Shown: piece by piece, positions 1-5,065 of the stretch
How positions within the stretch are numbered: position 1 is the stretch's first letter
Layout: each line of letters opens with the position of its first letter
From: Gemmatimonadales bacterium
Lineage (GTDB): Bacteria > Gemmatimonadota > Gemmatimonadetes > Gemmatimonadales > GWC2-71-9
DNA: 5,065 nucleotides
Assembly (NCBI GenBank): GCA_013816685.1
Contig: JACDDX010000154.1
Span: forward strand, 1-5,065
Direction of reading: 5' to 3'
Translations under genes and position numbers: made by a program
The notes under the pieces: generated by a model
Database searches by the model: none
What the model was told of the DNA's origin: nothing
The model's input: the letters and a program-made list of their open reading frames with translations, nothing else

Positions 1-4595
<4,595 letters not shown>

Positions 4596-4596
4596 G

Positions 4597-4603
4597 CCTC
4601 CTC
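4597..4603 (-). promoter_or_regulatory. Shine-Dalgarno site of gltB next to a double ATG
   Basis: Read on the minus strand the sequence is GAGGAGG-C-ATG-ATG. Only one base separates this strong site from the first ATG (4595), while four separate it from the second (4592). Usual spacing is about 5-9 bases, so the second ATG is the more likely initiator, although the proteins differ by only one Met. The next in-frame ATG (4571) is too far away to use this site. Confidence 0.8.
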
Positions 4604-4653
4604 GATCGGTAGTACCCCGGCGGCCGGAGCGGTCGCGAACCGGCAGGGCAAGT

Positions 4654-4684
4654 AAAAAGGCCCGCTCCTGATCAGGAGCGGGCC
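4654..4684 (-). terminator. Intrinsic terminator lying just upstream of gltB
   Basis: Positions 4659-4684 form a perfect 26-bp palindrome; each 13-base arm reads GGCCCGCTCCTGA. The RNA hairpin would be very stable, with the central TGATCA able to form the loop. On the minus strand it is followed directly by five T (4658-4654), the expected U-tract. The other side has no T-run, so the terminator works only towards gltB. It ends 58 bases before the gltB ATG, and no other gene stop lies close upstream. This fits an attenuator in the gltB leader, or the end of a small upstream transcript. Confidence 0.85.
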
Positions 4685-4818
4685 GGGGTCATCGAGCGCG
4701 TTCACGCTAGCTCACCCGGTCGCCCCTGCCGCGCAGGTAACGAGAAGAACGGGCGAGCGAAGCGGATTGAGCGCTGCGGATCCGGCACAGCGGTTCAGGG
4801 GCCGCTTCGGCATGAGAT
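4654..4818 (-). ncRNA. Candidate structured gltB leader or terminated small RNA (about 165 nt)
   Basis: The segment between the candidate start near 4818 and the T-tract at 4654 contains several inverted repeats. The outer stem is CGAAGCGG/CCGCTTCG (4802-4809 with 4758-4765). It encloses CGCTG/CAGCG (4788-4792 with 4772-4776). A short CCTGC/GCAGG hairpin follows (4725-4737). Next comes a 7-bp stem with a two-base bulge and a UGAA loop (4694-4713), which can be extended by CCGGG/CCCGG (4715-4719 with 4683-4687). That extension shares two bases with the terminator arm. I recognise no known RNA family: no 6S, SRP, T-box or cyanobacterial glnA-motif core was seen. Function is inferred only from structure and position. 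Confidence 0.3.
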
Positions 4819-4824
4819 ACATCG

Positions 4825-4856
4825 CGTATAGTTATTCGTAATCGTGCATCAGTCAA
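4825..4856 (-). promoter_or_regulatory. Candidate promoter towards gltB
   Basis: On the minus strand, TTGACT (4856-4851) matches the sigma-70 -35 box at five of six bases. A possible -10 box, TATACG (4830-4825), follows after 20 bases, which is longer than the usual 17. With 17-base spacing the hexamer would be AACTAT, a poor match. The site lies in the AT-rich patch of the intergenic region. The predicted start is near 4818, about 220 bases upstream of the gltB ATG, so the terminator at 4654-4684 would be inside the transcript. The spacing makes this call tentative. Confidence 0.4.
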
Positions 4857-4888
4857 GGCGTGCGCCCAAGTTCGTCCAGATGGATCTA

Positions 4889-4922
4889 GCTACCCTTGAC
4901 AGCGCCCCGCTGGGCGGGTAGC
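4889..4922. repeat. Inverted repeat bracketing the plus-strand promoter (possible operator)
   Basis: GCTACCC (4889-4895) and GGGTAGC (4916-4922) are exact 7-base inverted arms separated by 20 bases. The left arm abuts the TTGACA -35 box and the right arm overlaps the TAGCCT -10 box. A smaller dyad, CGCCC/GGGCG (4903-4907 with 4912-4916), lies inside. The placement would let a dimeric regulator block or modulate the promoter, but no specific regulator family is recognised. Confidence 0.45.
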
Positions 4923-4924
4923 CT
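4896..4924 (+). promoter_or_regulatory. Sigma-70-type promoter for the plus-strand small ORF
   Basis: A perfect -35 box TTGACA (4896-4901) is followed by the ideal 17-base spacer and TAGCCT (4919-4924), which keeps the T, A and final T of the -10 consensus. The start site is expected near 4931-4932, one or two bases before the ATG at 4933. The transcript would therefore be essentially leaderless. It diverges from the candidate gltB-side promoter, whose -35 box ends 39 bases away. Confidence 0.65.
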
Positions 4925-4932
4925 CACTCCTC

Positions 4933-5031
4933 ATGCTGACCGTCGTCGTGCTTCTCGTCCTTACCAGCCTGCTTGCCATCCTTCTCGGCGAGCACGGAAG
5001 AGAGCGCGGCGTTCCGATGCCAGCAACGTGA
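4933..5031 (+). CDS. 32-residue Leu/Val-rich peptide; probable branched-chain amino-acid leader peptide
   Basis: The ORF runs from ATG 4933 to TGA 5029-5031. It begins MLTVVVLLVLTSLLAILL: of these 18 residues eight are Leu, four Val and one Ile. A polar tail, GEHGRERGVPMPAT, follows. This resembles ilv/leu attenuation leader peptides, in which ribosome stalling at Leu/Val/Ile codons controls a downstream terminator. Four of the eight Leu codons are CTT, whereas gltB uses CTT only about four times in roughly 135 Leu codons. No Shine-Dalgarno precedes the ATG (the bases are TCACTCCTC), and the predicted transcript start is one or two bases upstream, so translation is probably leaderless. The regulated genes (ilvB, ilvN, leuA or similar) would be beyond the window edge and are not seen. 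The alternative is a single-pass small membrane protein with a charged C-terminus. Expression is inferred. Confidence 0.55.
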   Translation: MLTVVVLLVLTSLLAILLGEHGRERGVPMPAT

Positions 5032-5048
5032 GACCACAGTAAGTCTCA
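5029..5048 (+). other. Small inverted repeat starting at the small-ORF stop codon
   Basis: TGAGAC (5029-5034) and GTCTCA (5043-5048) can pair around an 8-base loop. The left arm contains the TGA stop of the small ORF. No T-run follows, so this is not a terminator by itself. Another short pair, CGGAA/TTCCG (4995-4999 with 5012-5016), lies inside the ORF tail. In an attenuator these could be early pause or antiterminator elements. The rest of the structure would be beyond the window, so this is weak. Confidence 0.3.
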
Positions 5049-5065
5049 GTGGAGCAACCGGGCGC

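Larger units (their letters stand above)
4604..4932. other. Intergenic control region between gltB and a divergent small ORF
   Basis: This stretch has no credible protein gene. It holds a minus-strand terminator, nested inverted repeats, a locally AT-rich patch (about 4811-4850) in otherwise GC-rich DNA, and candidate promoters facing both ways. The 58 bases between the terminator and gltB show no clear promoter hexamers. As far as can be seen, gltB transcripts would have to start upstream of the terminator and read through it. Confidence 0.7.

Noticed and set aside
4777..4784. CGGATCCG 8-bp palindrome as an operator
   Set aside because: It is short and lies in the loop of a larger stem, and no second copy or promoter overlap was seen.
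4685..4820. Possible glutamine-sensing glnA-type or T-box riboswitch ahead of gltB
   Set aside because: I could not find the conserved core segments of either class; only generic stems are visible.
4712..4822. Minus-strand 36-codon ORF (ATG 4822, stop 4714-4712) upstream of the gltB terminator, as a possible leader peptide
   Set aside because: It has no Glu or Gln codons and no run of any control amino acid, and no ribosome site. Its first ATG would lie before the predicted transcript start. A stop-free run of this length is ordinary in GC-rich DNA.
4827..4832. TATAGT as a -10 box for a second plus-strand promoter
   Set aside because: No acceptable -35 hexamer lies 15-19 bases upstream (the bases there read GCTTCG), and TTGACA-N17-TAGCCT explains the small ORF better.
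4885..4985. Minus-strand 29-codon ORF antisense to the small Leu/Val-rich ORF
   Set aside because: It has no ribosome site, promoter or recognisable composition, and it overlaps the better supported plus-strand promoter and ORF.

Overview
The window comes from a high-GC bacterium: third codon positions are almost all G or C, and long spurious open frames run antisense to the real gene. The phylum cannot be fixed from this sequence. A Gemmatimonadota-, Acidobacteriota- or actinobacterium-like genome is only a guess.

Layout. Positions 1-4595 are filled by one minus-strand gene, gltB, the large (alpha) subunit of glutamate synthase (GOGAT). I read it codon by codon: the frame is intact from the ATG at 4595 to the window edge. 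Only the last few codons and the stop are missing. The amidotransferase nucleophile, the glutamine-site residues, the FMN-domain motifs and the three cysteines of the 3Fe-4S cluster are all present. GltB takes ammonia from glutamine and passes it through the protein to 2-oxoglutarate, giving two glutamates. The small subunit GltD, which normally supplies electrons from NAD(P)H, is not in the window; it could lie beyond position 1.

Positions 4596-4932 are a regulatory intergenic region. Reading towards gltB it holds a candidate minus-strand promoter (4825-4856), a stretch with several nested inverted repeats (4694-4809), a perfect 26-bp palindrome followed by five T (4654-4684, a textbook intrinsic terminator facing gltB), and then a strong Shine-Dalgarno next to a double ATG. 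Either gltB has a leader with a terminator-type attenuator, or a small RNA is made and ended just upstream of gltB.

From 4896 to the window end the opposite strand is used. A TTGACA-N17-TAGCCT promoter, bracketed by 7-bp inverted repeats, places its likely start site one or two bases before the ATG of a 32-codon ORF. The first 18 residues of that ORF are almost all Leu, Val and Ile. Half of its Leu codons are CTT, which is rare in gltB, and there is no Shine-Dalgarno. The best reading is a leaderless leader peptide for attenuation of a branched-chain amino-acid (ilv/leu) operon lying beyond the right edge. A single-pass small membrane protein is the main alternative. If the leader reading is right, the region is a divergent control point between glutamate synthesis and the branched-chain pathway, whose last step uses glutamate as amino donor.
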